Shown piece after piece: positions 5,231-5,545 of a DNA stretch of 5,545 nt. Position numbers and translations under genes: made by a program. The number at the start of each line of letters is the position of its first letter. Position 1 is the stretch's first letter. The notes beneath the pieces are model-generated. The model saw only the letters and a list, made by a program, of their open reading frames with translations, had not been told where the DNA came from and did not search any database. This stretch comes from an uncultured Alphaproteobacteria bacterium (GTDB lineage: Bacteria; Pseudomonadota; Alphaproteobacteria; Rhizobiales; Rhizobiaceae), in assembly GCA_929200335.1 (NCBI GenBank), contig CAKMZG010000064.1, positions 1 to 5,545 on the forward strand, read 5' to 3'.

Positions 5231-5545
5231 ATGGGTTCACTTAAATTAAATAACATTCATAAATCCTTTGGCAATGTCGAGGTAATTAAGGGCGTAGACT
5301 TAGAAGTAAATGATGGTGAGTTTATCATTTTCGTTGGCCCATCTGGTTGTGGCAAATCTACTTTATTGCGCATAATTGCAGGTCTTGAAGATGCAACAGA
5401 TGGTGAAATATTAATCGATGGCAAGCGCGTAAATGAAGAAGCGCCTAGTGATCGTGATATCGCCATGGTATTTCAAACCTATGCACTTTATCCTCATTTG
5501 AATGTTCGTGATAACATGAGCCTTGGTTTAAAACAGGCTAAACAC
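5231..5545 (+). CDS. Sugar ABC transporter ATPase (UgpC/MsmK/MalK-like), 3' end cut by window
   Basis: Nucleotide-binding subunit that powers the two permeases from the cytoplasmic side. The first 105 residues are visible; the family is about 330-370 long. They show the A-loop aromatic F13 in KSFG, Walker A GPSGCGKST (36-44), and the Q-loop Q82 in MVFQTYALYPHLNV, all typical of the CUT1 ATPases. Signature motif, Walker B, H-loop and the regulatory TOBE domain lie beyond the window. The ATG at 5231 is preferred because MGSLKLNNIHKSFG matches the family start. The Shine-Dalgarno is weak (AAGAAAG, 5215-5221), and an in-frame TTG at 5222 is a less likely alternative. Last visible gene of the operon, 15 nt after the oxidoreductase. 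Such ATPases often serve several transporters, so it need not be specific. Confidence 0.93.
   Translation, partial: MGSLKLNNIHKSFGNVEVIKGVDLEVNDGEFIIFVGPSGCGKSTLLRIIAGLEDATDGEILIDGKRVNEEAPSDRDIAMVFQTYALYPHLNVRDNMSLGLKQAKH

Noticed and set aside
5257..5466. Minus-strand open frame opposite the ATPase gene
   Set aside because: It is antisense to Walker A and Q-loop coding sequence of a clear ABC ATPase and shows no domain of its own.

Overview
The window reads as part of a carbohydrate-uptake and catabolism locus from a Gram-negative bacterium, most likely an alphaproteobacterium of the Hyphomicrobiales (Rhizobiales) type. The evidence is a Sec-exported, non-lipidated family 1 sugar-binding protein followed by two permeases, a Gfo/Idh/MocA-type oxidoreductase and a UgpC/MsmK-like ATPase. 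This gene order is common in that group. The MurQ-like protein also carries active-site wording (GSSAILGMCDGLELPGTFG) that I associate with alphaproteobacterial rather than enterobacterial MurQ. Base composition is AT-rich by eye, which is unusual for most Rhizobiales, so the genus cannot be fixed from the sequence alone. All genes lie on the + strand.

Layout: positions 1-708 hold the 3' part of a murQ-like gene (N-acetylmuramic acid 6-phosphate etherase). A 200-nt gap follows with a perfect 8-bp hairpin near its start and a 28-bp near-perfect DNA palindrome just before the next gene. Positions 909-2171 encode the periplasmic binding protein. A 177-nt gap follows that is unusually rich in inverted repeats (three stem-loops). 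Then come permease 1 (2349-3281, GTG start), permease 2 (3291-4130), the oxidoreductase (4127-5215, ATGA overlap with permease 2) and the first 105 codons of the ATPase (5231 to the window end). From permease 1 onward the genes are nearly contiguous and look like one transcript. The binding-protein gene has its own probable control region and a stem-loop behind it.

How the genes may work together: the binding protein captures a sugar or amino sugar in the periplasm, the two permeases form the channel and the ATPase drives import. The oxidoreductase and the MurQ-like etherase would process the product. The adjacency of murQ suggests a cell-wall amino sugar (MurNAc, GlcNAc or a related glycoside) as substrate, but this is inference from context; nothing in the transporter sequence proves the ligand. 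The genes belong to known families. The points most worth a second look are the oxidoreductase lacking the family lysine (EKP read as EEP), the operator-like palindrome before the binding-protein gene, and the structured leader between binding protein and permease 1. No RNA genes, mobile elements, CRISPR arrays or prophage signs were seen, and there is no gene-free stretch longer than about 200 nt.
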